A stretch of DNA of 64,000 nucleotides, from the NCBI RefSeq assembly GCF_030272615.1, contig NC_081415.1, forward strand, positions 373,717,009-373,781,008, read 5' to 3'. The position numbers and the translations under genes are program-made. Shown here in pieces: positions 1-12,662 of this stretch (position 1 is the stretch's first letter; every line of letters starts with the position of its first letter). Below the pieces are notes generated by a model. That model ran no database searches. It was given only the letters and a program-made list of their open reading frames with translations, and had not been told where the DNA came from. Source of the DNA: Cryptomeria japonica (taxonomy: Eukaryota; Streptophyta; Pinopsida; Cupressales; Cupressaceae).

Positions 1-2576
1 ACAAAACTCAACTAGCTTACAAATACATCCAGTCCAGAAAGATCAATGAGGTATAAAATATTTAATTCATAAATATCCAAGGACCCAAAAAATTAAGAGC
101 AAGTGGATATGAATCTTAAATAGTACATTCATTCATTACTTTTAAACAACTGGTGCAAAATAAGGAAAAATGAAGGCCCAATGCAATGCCTAGAGGTTCC
201 TTCTATTAATCACTGATAAAAAGCTTTGAATTGACGTTTCTAAATAATCAAATAACATCTATAAATTGTTACTAATCAAATAACATTTATGGATTGTTAG
301 TATCAATCAGAATACAGTAATTTGTGCAGAGAAAAAACAAACAAAATGTGAATCAAAAAGTATCTTTTAAGGCATAGCAGATCCTTTAATGCTAACAGCA
401 CCATCTTGATGAAATAACTAGCAAAGATAGAAATATGTTACACGTGCACAAAGGACACAGTACATACCCTCAAAGTAACCTGGGCACAATGTTAATGACT
501 CAGTAAGTGTTACATCGCATATTTGAATAGTGGCTAATGAAAAACTCTGACTAAAAAAAGCATTAAGTGTATGATTTATAAATCCAGAACTATTTTAATT
601 TTAAACTCTCGAGGATTACAAAGTCATCAGAAAGAGTATTTTCCAGACATGGTCATTGATCTTATCCAAAAACATTATGCAGGAGGAAAAAAAATTGAAG
701 ATGCCAATGCCTATGGAATGTTCCTTTTGCAAAGAGGGTTTGTAGGGCCTTCAAACAGTGCTTCAATCTGTTCTGTATCATTTATAGTTCAGGACCACAT
801 ACACATAACAGCTCTAAAGTTTTTTGGATGTTACAAGAAAAATCCTTGATAAAATAATGAGTATTCGTAATCAAGTAATGCATAAAACAGCTTACTTGAC
901 TTTTACGTTTAAAACATTTAACAATACTATTACTTCAAGTTATGATGACATTAGTTCTAAATATAAAATCTGCTACTCTAAACTGCAGATAAATTTTATA
1001 AACGCAGTAAGCCTTCGATCAAACAATTTTTGTGTTACCATCAATCAAGACCAGATGTTCTGTTTCCATAAAAAAACATATCCTTTTGAAGAAATACAAT
1101 GTCAAATCCTGCAGTTCACAACTGCGTTGCATCCTTTCTAAAGTGATCTGATATAATATGCCCTCTATGTTGACAAATAGGTCAATACAATAACTAGATT
1201 AAATCTTAGATTGAAATAGCAAGGCCTCCCCCCGTAAATTAGCCTTAACAACTAAGGGTCCTTCTACAGGCCAGGCTATTTTTGTTAGAGAACTACGTCT
1301 TTTGCAGATAAAGCATTTTCTGAACTAATTTGATGTTTAACCAAATAAGCACAAAGAAAAGACAACCTAAATCACCATTGATATTAACAATAGCTGCAGT
1401 TCATCTTCAACTAGTAAAGCGTACAGGTAGATGTATGAGCATAGCAAGTAGCACGCAAACAAACTACTTGGAAGCTAGGCTCAAATTCTTGGGTAAATCA
1501 TCACGTGGCATTAGACTTACTGAGAAGAACTGCCAAACAGCTCTATTAATGTGGAGCAATTAGCAGAAAATGAACAAGGTTCACTTCGAATCCCAACTTA
1601 TTGAATTGAAAAACAGATCTACGGATAAAAGCATAAAAAGGAGTTAAAAACTAGGGGAAAAATAAGCATATCAAACATAGGAGTCTTGAAGTCTCCTGTA
1701 AATTCATGTATGGCTGTGATGCTTGTAAAGAGACCTACAGGGTTGAAGACCTCTAGATATCGGAGGGCGAAATTAGGGATCGGGATATTTCTAGTAGATT
1801 CTGATACTCATCCAAATCAAACTATGATTTTGATGTTCATCTAAATCAAATTATGCATGATAATGCTGACTTTGTGAGGTCTGGTTTGATAATGACCTAT
1901 TCCATAAACACAATCTAAGATAAAGGAAAAGTTCGTAAATTTGCCGAGACCTCGACTGATATTCCACTGGTCTAATCACAATATAAAGTGGACATCTCTA
2001 GACAATGTTTCTAACAATCCAAATAGAAACATTTAGCCATAAAGATATACATATAGAAAGCTTCTGGTTAAAAACAGTGTATGCTTTTGTTTACATCAAC
2101 CTACGATTCAGATCACACTCCATTGATCTATCATCAAAATAATAAAAATAATTAAAACAATACACAGATACCAGAAAAAGACTGATTGAGATGCCAAAAG
2201 GGAAACATAGAAACCCTTGACATCCTAATTGTTTTATTGGACTTACTCTGCAATGCTCATCTGACTATGGATCACAAGTGTGATCCGATAACTTGATATC
2301 AACAAAAGTTTTTAACCATAAGAGTTGAACTCAGTTTTATAGACTGTGAAAGCCCCATGTTCCTAATGCGTATGTTTATTTTCAACTCAACAAGTTATCA
2401 CAAACTTATAACTTTCATTAGATCAAACCAGACAGTCTATCATGAGAACCAGTTTTTGACAACCGATCTATACACGGATTAAAAAATAAAAAATAAGTAC
2501 CCCCATAACATATACATCAAAAACTTCGACAAACTTGAAAACAGGGTAAACGAGAGAAGAATTGAACGATTCTGAC
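1..2576 (-). other. Presumed calmodulin intron 1 (downstream exon not in window)
   Basis: Beyond the exon at 2577-2652, reading leftward on the minus strand, I found no match to the remaining calmodulin EF-hands on either strand. The simplest reading is a long first intron that continues past the window edge. The stretch is AT-rich. A few short open frames occur (for example 571-849 and 824-1141 on the plus strand), but they resemble no family I know and look like chance. An alternative is that the exon is an isolated fragment of a broken gene. Confidence 0.4.
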
Positions 2577-2652
2577 CATCTCCATCCTTGTCGAATAAAC
2601 TGAAAGCCTCCTTGAACTCGGAGATCTGCTCCTCTGTAAGTTGCTCAACCAT
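2577..2652 (-). CDS. Calmodulin, first coding exon (partial)
   Basis: Calmodulin is the small EF-hand calcium sensor of the cytosol and nucleus that binds and switches target proteins. The exon starts at the ATG complementary to 2650-2652 in an AAAATGG context and encodes [20 protein letters not shown] followed by DKDGDG. This is the calmodulin N-terminus up to the middle of the first EF-hand loop. Coding stops after the first base of the Gly-26 codon, where a GT donor (2575-2576) follows; an intron at this codon is the usual position in plant calmodulin genes. Residues 2-3 are Val-Glu where most plant calmodulins have Ala-Asp, so it could be a calmodulin-like isoform. The remaining exon(s) are outside the window, so I cannot say whether the gene is intact. 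Confidence 0.8.
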
Positions 2653-2807
2653 TTTTGCGCAGATGAAGAAGCACCAAAGCCGCAAAGAGTCCCTCTATTC
2701 TTTAGACTGAGGCGAATGCGTAGGAAGGAAGCATGCGGGAGTGGAAAGGAGGTGTGGATGATAACGATAAAACGGGGAAGAGGTCGCGTGGTCAATGGCA
2801 ACACACT

Positions 2808-2985
2808 CTTAAATACCACTCGTAGAGTCTAAAGTTGGAGAGAATTCGTACGCTTTGTGCGGTTTGGGTGCGAGGTTTGAAAGTAATGATAATGATAACG
2901 TTGAAAGTACAATTTAATTGCTTGGTTACTTTCCCTTTTTCCCGTCAAATTCCTCTGTTCCTTACGCGCTTTCGGACGCGTTTTC
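2808..2985 (-). promoter_or_regulatory. Calmodulin core promoter: TATA box and two CGCG boxes
   Basis: On the minus strand TATTTAAG lies at 2808-2815, about 155 bp upstream of the calmodulin ATG, which predicts a transcription start near 2780 and a 5' UTR of roughly 130 bp. Further upstream, ACGCGC (2964-2969) and ACGCGT (2976-2981) fit the VCGCGB core recognised by calmodulin-binding CAMTA transcription factors. The TATA placement is seen directly; CAMTA control is inference from motif matches only. Confidence 0.45.
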
Positions 2986-3211
2986 CGTGGAAAGTGCAGA
3001 TGGATGACAGTTGATAAATGTCACCTACCCACCTACTGCGAATATTGGAAATGAAATCAAAGCTTTTAATGTGTCTCACAGACTTATAGAAATAAACTTG
3101 TTTTATATGTAAGGTATTTTATCTTAAATTTTTTTATTGATTTTTTTCTCAATCTTCAATCTTTTAGTATGAGTTTTAGTTAAAAGGGTTTAATGTCTGA
3201 CTAATGTTTCA

Positions 3212-4222
3212 TGGAAGAAAACACTCTTCTATAAATATATAGTGTGTTTAGTTATATAAAAAAATTATAGAGGAATAACTTTTCAAAGAATAGTTTGTAA
3301 ATATTTATATGCTATACATCATCATTTGTATAAATTAGATCATTTTCCACACTCTTTTTTAATTGTGTGTGTGCATTTATTATGTCTATGCTTGTATGAA
3401 TTATGTACGTTATCATACATGTCATGGTGTAATGTGCTCTTACACATTATGTTAAGGTACATTGCATATGAAGATCATTTTGACATAAAAGCTTTGTGCA
3501 CATCTACATAAGCATCACTTCTAAGAGCTCTACACAAGAGAGCACAAGATACCCATGTTTGCACTCCTCGATCACATCACACAACTTCAAGAGTTTGTGC
3601 TTGAACTTTGACATAACATTATACTATTATATACTTCATAGATGATGTAATTTTGTGTAAATCGGGTTTCTTCTCTCTTTCATATATATAATTTGTTCAC
3701 TCTACATAAAGAAGTCAAGAAGTCAACTTTCAAGACATTAGTGTGCTTGATTCATATATCCTTGTAAACCATAGGCACTTCATGATGTAGTGGAAGAAAA
3801 CACCCTTCTACAAAAAATTATTGTATTTAGTTATGTAAAGCAGTTATAGTGGAAATTTTTTCAAAGAACAATTTGATATATTTATATACTCTACATCATC
3901 ATTTGTGTAAATTGGATTTCTTCCCTTCCTCCCTCTCATATGTGTGAGTGCATTTATTATGTCTATCCTTGTATGAATTGTGCATAATTTCAAGCAACAA
4001 CTCAATTTGACTATATCTCATGTTGCAATGCGCCCTTGCAGACACACAATGTTAAGGTACATTACACATGAAGATCTTTTTGGTGAAATAGCTCTGTTTA
4101 CATCTACACAAGCATCATTTCTTATAGCTCTACATAGGAGACCACAAGATATTCATGTGTGTACTCTCTAGACACATCACACAACTTTAGGAGTTTGCAC
4201 TTCAACTTCGACAATACCATTG
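3212..4222. repeat. Diverged tandem duplication, period about 578 bp
   Basis: Copy 1 (3212-3790) and copy 2 (3791 to about 4222) are direct repeats. TGGAAGAAAACAC recurs at 3212 and 3791, and GTGCATTTAT recurs at 3371 and 3948. Long collinear stretches around 'acatcatcattt', 'gttaaggtacatt' and 'cacatcacacaactt' match with scattered substitutions. Copy 2 has lost its last part. I do not recognise the sequence and it has no convincing ORF; it may be a remnant of a longer satellite or of an old LTR. Confidence 0.75.
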
Positions 4223-6093
4223 CTAGTTTCTACTACCTTTCCACATTGTATGCAAGCTACACATAGGAAATATATGCAACTACATCAATTAGTCCAATTT
4301 AGTATTGTAAGCTTTGGACACATGGAAATTCACATGACCACATAATGCAACCATCTAAATGGCACCATACATGTTTGGCATATGTTACCCACTCATCCAC
4401 ATATAAAGCACAGCATGCATGCATGACACTTAAACATTCTATTAAAGGCTTTGTTGACAACTCATTTAACTAAATGCACACTAGTATACTATATAAACTA
4501 GTCTTTTGATTTGCCAATGAGCCTTGCCATATTTTTTGGCTTGATTTGGTTGTTCCCCAAAGTACCTTTGGTAAATAAAGTGTGTGTGACTTCTCATTTT
4601 CTAATCATGGGGCCTTGTTTTTTGTCAAAGCCTCTGTGTAATGATGTACACACATGTAACATTAATCAATACATGAAATATTATCTATGTAATTATCATG
4701 TCTTTTCTTTGGTTGTGACATTATATAACAACACTTTTACAACTCAAGCTTTCTATGAAAGTAAATATATACTTCCATTGGTATAGCCATAACTTTTCCT
4801 TCATCTAAAGTTGTTTGAGCCAATCCAAAAAAAAAATTAGACCACTAGTTTTAAAGCATAGAGGCTCAATCTCATGCAACCTATAATCAAACACCTTTGT
4901 TTAGTATCAAAGATACTTAATGCTCTTCTTTTCTTCACACCATTGCCTAGAAGAAGAAAGTAGAGAGCAAAGTATTCATAAGGGAGTTACAAATTTACAC
5001 CAACCTCTATAGAAAATCATAATTATTTATTGAACCCTCTAAATGAACTAAATTACTTCCATGTGGTGAAATGACCTCACCTCCAATAGAGCCAATTGCT
5101 ACCACATGCTCTAAAGTATAAGGGTTGGAGTATTGACATGGGCACAGCATGACTCCTTATCAATACAACACTTTATTGTTGGACTTCAACTTCCTATTCT
5201 AAGATGTATGACTATTCCTAGGGAGATCTTTGATCACACTCAACATAAGAAACCCCAAATTCCAACAATGTGTGATGTATCTATGTGTTGATATCCATCA
5301 ACAACATCCCATAAAAAATGAGCTTCTCAAAGTTTTAGGCTCACTAATCATATAATGATGCATGTAGAAGTATAATTTGCATGTACTTCCTAATTGTAGG
5401 TTGAACAATTCTTTGGAGAGTACACTTATTTAGATCAAACACACCCACCTCAAAGCCAATTGGCAATGATTCATAGGCTTAACTTCAAGCGACATTAAAT
5501 CAAACAACTATACAAATTATTTTCTCAATTAATCTCGATTATACACCCTCTTTTATTTCTTGGATATCAAATTCAACAATATTCATGCTATGCAACAAGA
5601 GGGAGAAATGACATCTTAAGTAAGCTCCCACATAAACTATGATATCTATGACAATATGCATATAAGCATTCAACTATTCCTCGTGTATATCTTTATAACA
5701 TGTAAGAATCTATAAATTGCACTCATTGAAAGCAATATTCATGCACGTGATGTGCTCAACTCTTCTTGAGACAAGAAGCACATATAGCCTTTATGATGGT
5801 TGATCTCTTAGTTTTACTACACCAAACACATGCAGTATAAAACAACAACCATATTAAAGTATACTTCAGCAACACAATACAATCCTACACAATATAAATT
5901 CAACATTTTGTACTAATGACCCACTTCTTAATTTGGTTATGCTAGGTTGGATTGTTGGTATTAACATTATATCCTAATCTACATTTTATTTGCATATAAA
6001 GGCTAGCTTATCTCAACAAGGATGTATAATTTCAACATCCTCTTCTTTCAATATCAAATAATAGGGTGAGATCCCCTTTACATTTACAAAGCA
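4223..6093. other. AT-rich region without recognised genes
   Basis: No ORF in this stretch resembles a known protein. A 91-codon frame at 4511-4786 (plus) is hydrophobic and of random appearance. No LTR ends, terminal inverted repeats or RNA genes were recognised. Confidence 0.5.
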
Positions 6094-7577
6094 TGTATAC
6101 TTAGTGGAGGATAGGAAAAGTGTTAGTCCATTCAAATGCACAAAATAAACATAAAACACTAATTAGAACAATAAACATGCAAATGAAATAGATATACCTT
6201 CCTTCTCCTTCGGATTGGACCTTTGATGAAGTGAAGATGCACCCTTGATCCACTTGTTTTGGATTGGTCCTTGGATTGGGATGTGGAATGCTCTCCACTA
6301 CACAACCACAAGATAGAGTGGTGGCTTGATGGAATGATGGATGGTAAGATGGATGATAATGGCTAAGCATGGAGGGATTTGACTATAATATGGATGCTAG
6401 AGGGAGGTTTCTAAGCTCAAAAGGACAACATAAGATCGCACAAAGATGAGATATGGAAATGAGGGGAGGAGTCTCCAATTTATAGATTGGAGGAGGCCAA
6501 AATGGAGGGCTAAGTTTTATTTGAAATGGAGGGTGGAGATTGAAGGAGAGTGATGGAAAGGATTATAAGAGGACAAGGTGTGGAGACCAAGAGATTTTCC
6601 ATAAAGGTGTTTCTTGTCTCTACGCTCCTCAAGGTACTCAAGGAAGAGATCCCTAGGCACATTGGAGGAATAAAAAGGAATTAAAAATTCCTTAGGAAGG
6701 GATAAGAGAATTAAAAATTCAGTTCTAAGAGATTTCCACAATCCATCATATAATCAAGAGAGCATTTTTGGATTCGATTGTGTGAAATATTTTTGCATCA
6801 ACATTTCGAATCACTCTCTGTGATCCATCATCAGGATGAAGAGAGTCAAATGATGGATCACGGAGTGTGATTCGAAACGTTGATGCAAAAATCTTTCACA
6901 CAATCGAATCCAGAAATGCTCTCTTGATTGAATTAAAAATTCCTAAATAAAAGATTGCATAGAAGGAATAAAGGATAAAATGAATTAAAAATTCCTTGGT
7001 AAGAGAGGGCATGGGAATGTGTAAAGGATTTGAAATCATCTGACATGATCAAAGTGGTTGCATTTAAGGTTTGGAAAGTGGAGGGGACTAACCATTCATG
7101 GCAAATGGCTGACTTGCTCCTAATCTTGAGGATTAGGATTGTGCAAATGATTAAGGGGGGTGATTGGGTGGGTTAATGGGAGATTAAAGTGCAAGTGGGA
7201 AAGTTAGGAGGATGTGACATGAGGAGAGAGAATGAGTAGAGGAATATAAAATGGGAGGATAATGTTAATCATGGCTCTAGAAGAATTAGTTAGGCTAAGT
7301 GAAGCTTAGAAAAGAGTGATTTGTAGGAATCACATGATTGAGTTAATTAATTAGTAACTAAGAAGAATTTTAGAAGAATTAATGATTTGGATGACTTTAG
7401 AATAATGGGAAAATGACTAATTTATTGGCAAATTAATTATTGGACTATAGTGACAAAATTTAAAATTTGATTTAATCAATTTTGAGAAGAATAAGGATAA
7501 ACATAATCAAATTAATTAATTATGTAGAAAGGCTAAATTAATTAAATATTTAATTTAATTAATTTTAGATGTCTACA
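6094..7577 (-). repeat. Element 1 3' LTR (about 1.48 kb)
   Basis: On the minus strand it starts TGTAGACATCTAAAATTAAT directly after the PPT and ends near GTATACA at 6094. It shares its start, a central stretch (about 6550-6720 against the complement of 22780-22900) and repeated GGAATTTTTAATTCC palindromes with the solo LTR at 22295-23380. The 6094 boundary rests on a TG..CA end and similarity to the ..ATATACA end of element 3 LTRs, so it is less certain than the 7577 end. A fold-back insertion sits inside it at 6753-6928. Confidence 0.7.
6753..6928. mobile_element. Fold-back (MITE-like) inverted repeat
   Basis: Two arms of about 79 bp (6753-6831 and 6850-6928) are near-perfect inverted repeats separated by an 18-bp loop. 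The outer ends read ATCAAGAGAGC and its complement. The related solo LTR at 22295-23380 lacks it, so it is an insertion into the element 1 LTR. There is no coding capacity. A clear target duplication was not found, so the superfamily is unassigned. Transcription would give a long hairpin RNA. Confidence 0.8.
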
Positions 7578-7590
7578 TTTTGCCCCTCTT
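7578..7590 (-). other. Polypurine tract of element 1
   Basis: On the minus strand AAGAGGGGCAAAA immediately precedes the LTR start TGTAGACA. This is the primer site for plus-strand DNA synthesis in LTR retrotransposons. The identical 13-mer precedes both full LTRs of element 3 (42894-42906 and 44139-44151). Confidence 0.85.
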
Positions 7591-8411
7591 TTATGCAACA
7601 ACAAAATTGGCGGTGGGTAAAAGACAGGAAATGATGCTCAGCTTGAAGACATGGGTGGTACATGCCCCTCGAGAATTTAATTAGAGAAATTTTATAAAAA
7701 AAAAAGAAAATAATGACGAGAAGGGGAGAAGAAGGAGAAAATAAGAAAAGAAAAATAATTTGGAAGAAAAAGGAGCAATGATGGAGGAAAAGTGAAAAAA
7801 AGGGCGAAGGGAGGCCCTATATAAGCCACACGAGGCCCAAGGAAGGGTCATTGTCACACATATAGCTCACAAGACATGGAGAGAGCAAAGAAATGGATCG
7901 TATTCTATGCCATGAGCATTGCGCAAAGAGGGCCTGGAGATACTAGCGACCACTTAAGCTTGGCCCACCGGTACATACCCTATCCCCGACTCTGTGTTTT
8001 AGGAGGTAGCATTAATTAGGGTCATAAATAGGGGGAAATGCTAGCGAGGTGAAGACATCGATCACTGTTTTGGCGTCTGCACAGGGGATCACCTTCTGCA
8101 GAGGCGATCCCTATACGCACAGACGGACACCATCTACGCATCTACGTTGAGCTGAGGATCAATGTCTCTGCAGTGAGGAGAAGGAGGATATGGGGGCCTA
8201 TGGATTACTGTCTCTGCCCTGCGGATCGGCGCAGGAGCCACGGTTTTGATGTCTCCACCTAAGGAGAAAAGTTGTCTCCATACAGGAGAGAATGGGGGGA
8301 AAATGAGTCACTAAGATAGGATTGTGATGTGTCAACAAGATGCCCCAAGGGTAGGATTAAGCTAGAATATGCCAGAAAAGAGGGTTAATGGAGTGGTTTG
8401 ACTGGGTGCAG
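7591..8411. other. Element 1 region between PPT and PMD gene
   Basis: Purine-rich sequence (7650-7830) followed by a stretch with GC-richer 'tctctgc' and 'gcacagg' motifs (8050-8300). It occupies the position of the repeat-bearing 3' untranslated region of element 3 (44152-45375). No gene was recognised. A possible splice acceptor (TGCAG, 8407-8411) precedes the PMD homology. Confidence 0.5.
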
Positions 8412-10440
8412 GAGGATCCCAACATTTTGTCATCACGAGAGCATTGGCCTCCAATGATGACGTTGTTCAAAGAGCTAGGGGGACAGAGAGGACACTCCTA
8501 GCATGGTGTGGGCTAGGGTTTGTAGCACAGTGGTCATGGATTCACTGCCATGCAACCATGATGATCGCCTTAGTAGAGAGGTGGAATAGTGAGACCTGCA
8601 CATTTCACTTACCGACAGTTGAGGCTACCATCACTCTGCTTGATGTGTGGCACCAGTTGGAGCACAACGAGGATTACTTCCAGAGGTTATGTTGTACAAA
8701 ATATTTGCCTATAGACCAGATGTAGATGATTTTGAGGAGAGCAATGGAGCCTCATTGTGGTATCCCATGATTGGTTCTATTCATCTACAAGTTTATTAGT
8801 GGGAGGATGATGCCTGATTTGAGCGGGCATGGATTTCCTATTGGCTAGAGAAGATGTGTCTATTACATGCTCAAGGATGGAGTACAGTAGGCTTGGGGCG
8901 CAACAATGTCAAGACAATTATACCATGATATGCACATGTGTGTTTACCGAAGTTATAAAAACATCAGGACCGGTGTGACACTCCTTCATATATGGGCATG
9001 GGAGCATGTTGGAGTCACACGAATGATTGGCGTATAGGACTGACAAAGGAGATACCCCTACGTTGACATATACAGGGGGCTTTTGCATTATACACGAGTC
9101 GGTGTCATGTGGTTTTGGAGAGAGATTATCAATGAGATGGTAGATTTTACATGGCGCCCTTTTAGAGATTGTGAGGGGTGGTGGTGAGATTATATGCTTG
9201 CCTGGGTACATAGTGAGTGTTGGTTATTTGGCTGAACAGTGCATGTGATCGATCAGTACCTCCCACATCAAGTTATGAGGCACTTTGGTCATCAACAAGA
9301 CATAGTGGGGCATGAGTGTAGGCACCCACAGATCAACAGGGAGATGGTCACTTGGGGGGATACCATTGGACCTTTCATAGTGCGCCTCAACTAGATGGGC
9401 GCAACGATATTGATTTGGACAAAGAGGCCAGAGATCAACGATGCGGGATGCACTAGGGCATATAATGCATGGTGTGAGGCCCATTGGCCTGTTCAGCTCA
9501 ATAGACCAAGGGTTTTGGAGGAGGATGAGCTTGCACATTCGATTGATGAGATAATCAAGGTGAGGAGGATAGAGCTAGAGAGGGGGAGACAGTAGGAGGA
9601 GCTAGGGTTTGACAATAGATACCTATGAGAGGAGGGAGGGGACAGAGAGCAGCAACAATTGCACCAATGCAGATGCGAGCACCGGTAGAGGGGATAGAGT
9701 TAGCTCCATAGGTACAAGGAGAAGAGGCAGGAGGAGATGATTTGATGGATGCCAAGGGAGAGGGACAAGAGGGAGACCAGGCAAGTTCCTTAGGCCATTT
9801 TGGACAGGAATACAAAGAGGGCCCGAGATCAGAACTTGGAGAAGTTGATCGCTGAGAGATAGAGGGTTGAGTAGGAGAGGGTTAGGGTAGACAACCTGCA
9901 GGGAGAGTTGGATTGGGTTAGGGAGGAGGGTGATGCCTTGCAGAGGGACTTATAGGTTGTTATCTTTGAGTGAAATAGTTACAGGACAAAGGCTGAGATG
10001 ACCTCAGAGTTGTTATAGGTGGCCAAGAGTGGGGGAATCATTGCGTAGATAGGGGAGGAGATGCAGAGGATGGATGAGGAGCTAGAGACGCTCCAAGCTA
10101 GATTGAGTAGGTCATAGGTAGAGGTTGTCATACTGCGGAGGGAGAGGGATGTGGTTTGGCAGCTTCTGGTTCTAGCGAGATTCTCTGCAGTTTTCTCAGA
10201 GATTGCAGGTGCTCGCCAGAAGATCAAGAGAATGGCATAGGATATCCATTTCTATAGGGATCTATACTATCAGGTAGTGCCAACGGAGTAGAGGGCAATA
10301 TATTATGTAGAGAGTACTCGATCCCACAAGACACAAAGTCAGTAGTTGGGTGCCTTTGTTGGGATGAGCACCGCGACTGCCTCTAGGAGGACCTTCCAGC
10401 ACAGGAGATAGAGAGGGCATGGGGTAGTGATCTCATATGT
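8412..10440 (+). pseudogene. Degenerate plant mobile domain (PMD) gene, opposite strand of element 1
   Basis: The frame at 8444-8725 contains a recognisable PMD segment (residues around ALVERWNSETCTFHLPTVEA followed by TITLLDVWHQL) that aligns with the PMD gene of element 3 (45376-47247). Later pieces also align, such as 9395-9595 with 'RPEINDAG..NAWCEAHWPVQ'. Many frameshifts and stops break the frame, so it is not functional. PMD proteins (the MAIN/MAIL1 family of plants) are nuclear proteins, and PMD sequences are also known from transposable elements. It lies on the strand opposite to pol, converging with it, at the same place as in element 3. Confidence 0.7.
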
Positions 10441-12662
10441 GTGACATTTTGACCCTTTAGGGCTATTATTTTACTACGATTGGACTCATTATGATTTATG
10501 AGATATATACAAGTCATGATTTTGGCGGCGGCATAGATGTGTAGTTTATTATGGATTGTTTATGGACTTTATTATGGATGGATGATGGATGATTGATTAT
10601 TTTGGATTTATGATGATGATGATGCATATTATTTGACGTGTTTGTGATGTAGGATGTATGCCTATGTGATATGTATGCTCATGTTTATTTATGATGTTTT
10701 CTAACATGTTATGGATGCAGGGTGGATGCTTGTGATTTATATAATGTGTGATTATTCCTAACCTATGATGTATGCAAGATGGGATTTGAGTTATTATGAC
10801 ATGATGACCTCATGTATGATACTATATTATATGCAATGGATATATATGTATGCAATGGTTATAATGGTGCGTAAAATGCAATGTAGTGTATGAGCTTAAC
10901 TTGCAACATAACTCTTTTTATTTCAAAACATGTATTTGTTACATTGGATTATAGCTCATAATATACTTGTTATTGATTTTTATGTGTATATGATATCTAC
11001 ATGTGATGATATGAATGTTTCTAAATAAATGGATGTAATGAATGCAATGAAAATGCAACTAATATAAGTGGTAAAATAACTAAGTGGAAATGAAAAATGG
11101 TAATGAAAATATGATAACTAAATGAGAATGAATATGATAATGAAACTAAACGGGAATGCAATTGAATGATAAATGAAAATGGTAATGATAACTAAATGAT
11201 GGAATAGTAATAAATTACAACTATATGACATCCTACATGTGAATGGAAATGCACATTTTTTTATAATGAGCTAACCATAATACAATGATATAGAACTAAA
11301 AAAAGGAAAGAGGAGGGGGGAGAAGTGAATAAATTGAAGTCTCCAAGATAAGGGGAATGGAATGAAAAATGGAATGAATGGGTGGTGATTTTTTTGTTGT
11401 TGTGCAGATGTGGAGAGCAAACCTAGTTTAATATTGTCAAGGATGATCTACATTATTGATTATAGGAATCGGGACATTGTGAAGATCCAGGCGTGGACTA
11501 GACTCTCAAACAATAGGTATCTCAATGCACACAAGCTCGCAAACATCGTGATGATGTAAATGCGGGACTACAAGATTGTACAAGAGAAACCTTCAAACAC
11601 GTCATACCACAAAAAGATTTCCCAATATACACCAACCTAGGGCATACCATAATATAGAATGATCATGGTAGCCCTAGATAGGAGTAGTCATAGGACACAA
11701 AGATGCAAATCAAAACAAAAGATCAAATTATGCAAACATCATACACATGACCAACTAATATCTCTTGCCAAGAGTAGGAGTAGGATTATGATGATAGTGT
11801 CGGACACAGGAAGGACACATCTCGATGGGAAAAGTTAACTAATATGACTGAGTAGGCAATAGAGAAGATGGCATGCACAAGAATGCGGATGTGAAATTGA
11901 TTGGTGGGATTTGATTAAGTTCATGTAGATGGATTCTTGGGTGATGCGCAAGTCAAGAAGAAGCTCAGCTTGACGAGATAAGCTCATAAAAACAAGGAAA
12001 AACTAAGTATGATGGGACAAAAGCTTAGTTTATTGAGACGATCCTAAAGGATCTATATGAAAGCTCATCATCTCATGAGGGGAAGGCGAGTATGATGGAT
12101 GTAGGTAAGCATTGCAAGTGATCAAGATGGAAGGGACCTGCATAAATAAAGGGCAGATTGATGGGCTAGATGTCGAATTAATGGCTTACATGACTAAAGA
12201 AATATGGATACCGATGAGGGGAGGGGCAAGGAGTAGGCAATGGCCAAAGTCTAAATGATTTATCATGTGTAGTCCCATGCATGGTGAGTTGTCTTATCAA
12301 TGATATCACTAAAATAATAGGCATCTAAGGTGGATAAGGTGTGGTGTTTGTGCATGCTGGGGGGAGTTGGAGGCTAATTAATGGCTTACATTACAAAATA
12401 TGGATATTAGTTGGGAGGGTGGGAAAGTATGCAAGCAAGGGGATGAGTGTCCAAAGAGACAGTGGATCTGACTTATTTACCTTGACGCCTGATACTAGGT
12501 TTTCACCAAGGTAATTGCCCATAATGCCACAAAGTGGTTTTCACTGATGGACGAATTGATTTTTTCTTTACTTTTTTACTTTTTTCATTTTTTTTGTATT
12601 TTTATGATTTTTTGATTTTTTTGATCTTTTTTCTGATTTTTGAAGACTGGTAACCTCTAAAA
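10441..12662. other. Element 1 3' non-coding region, low complexity
   Basis: Between the end of the PMD pseudogene and the end of pol. From 10590 to 11250 the sequence is rich in ATG/AAATG-type short repeats, like 47500-47790 in element 3. The final part (12557-12643) is a run of T-tracts just past the pol stop, again matching element 3 (48896-49072). No gene was recognised in between. Confidence 0.6.

Noticed and set aside
571-1141. Two overlapping plus-strand frames of 92 and 105 codons
   Set aside because: No family resemblance, different frames, and they lie in the presumed calmodulin intron.
4511-4786. 91-codon hydrophobic frame
   Set aside because: Hydrophobicity follows from T-rich sequence; no recognisable motif and no conserved neighbour.
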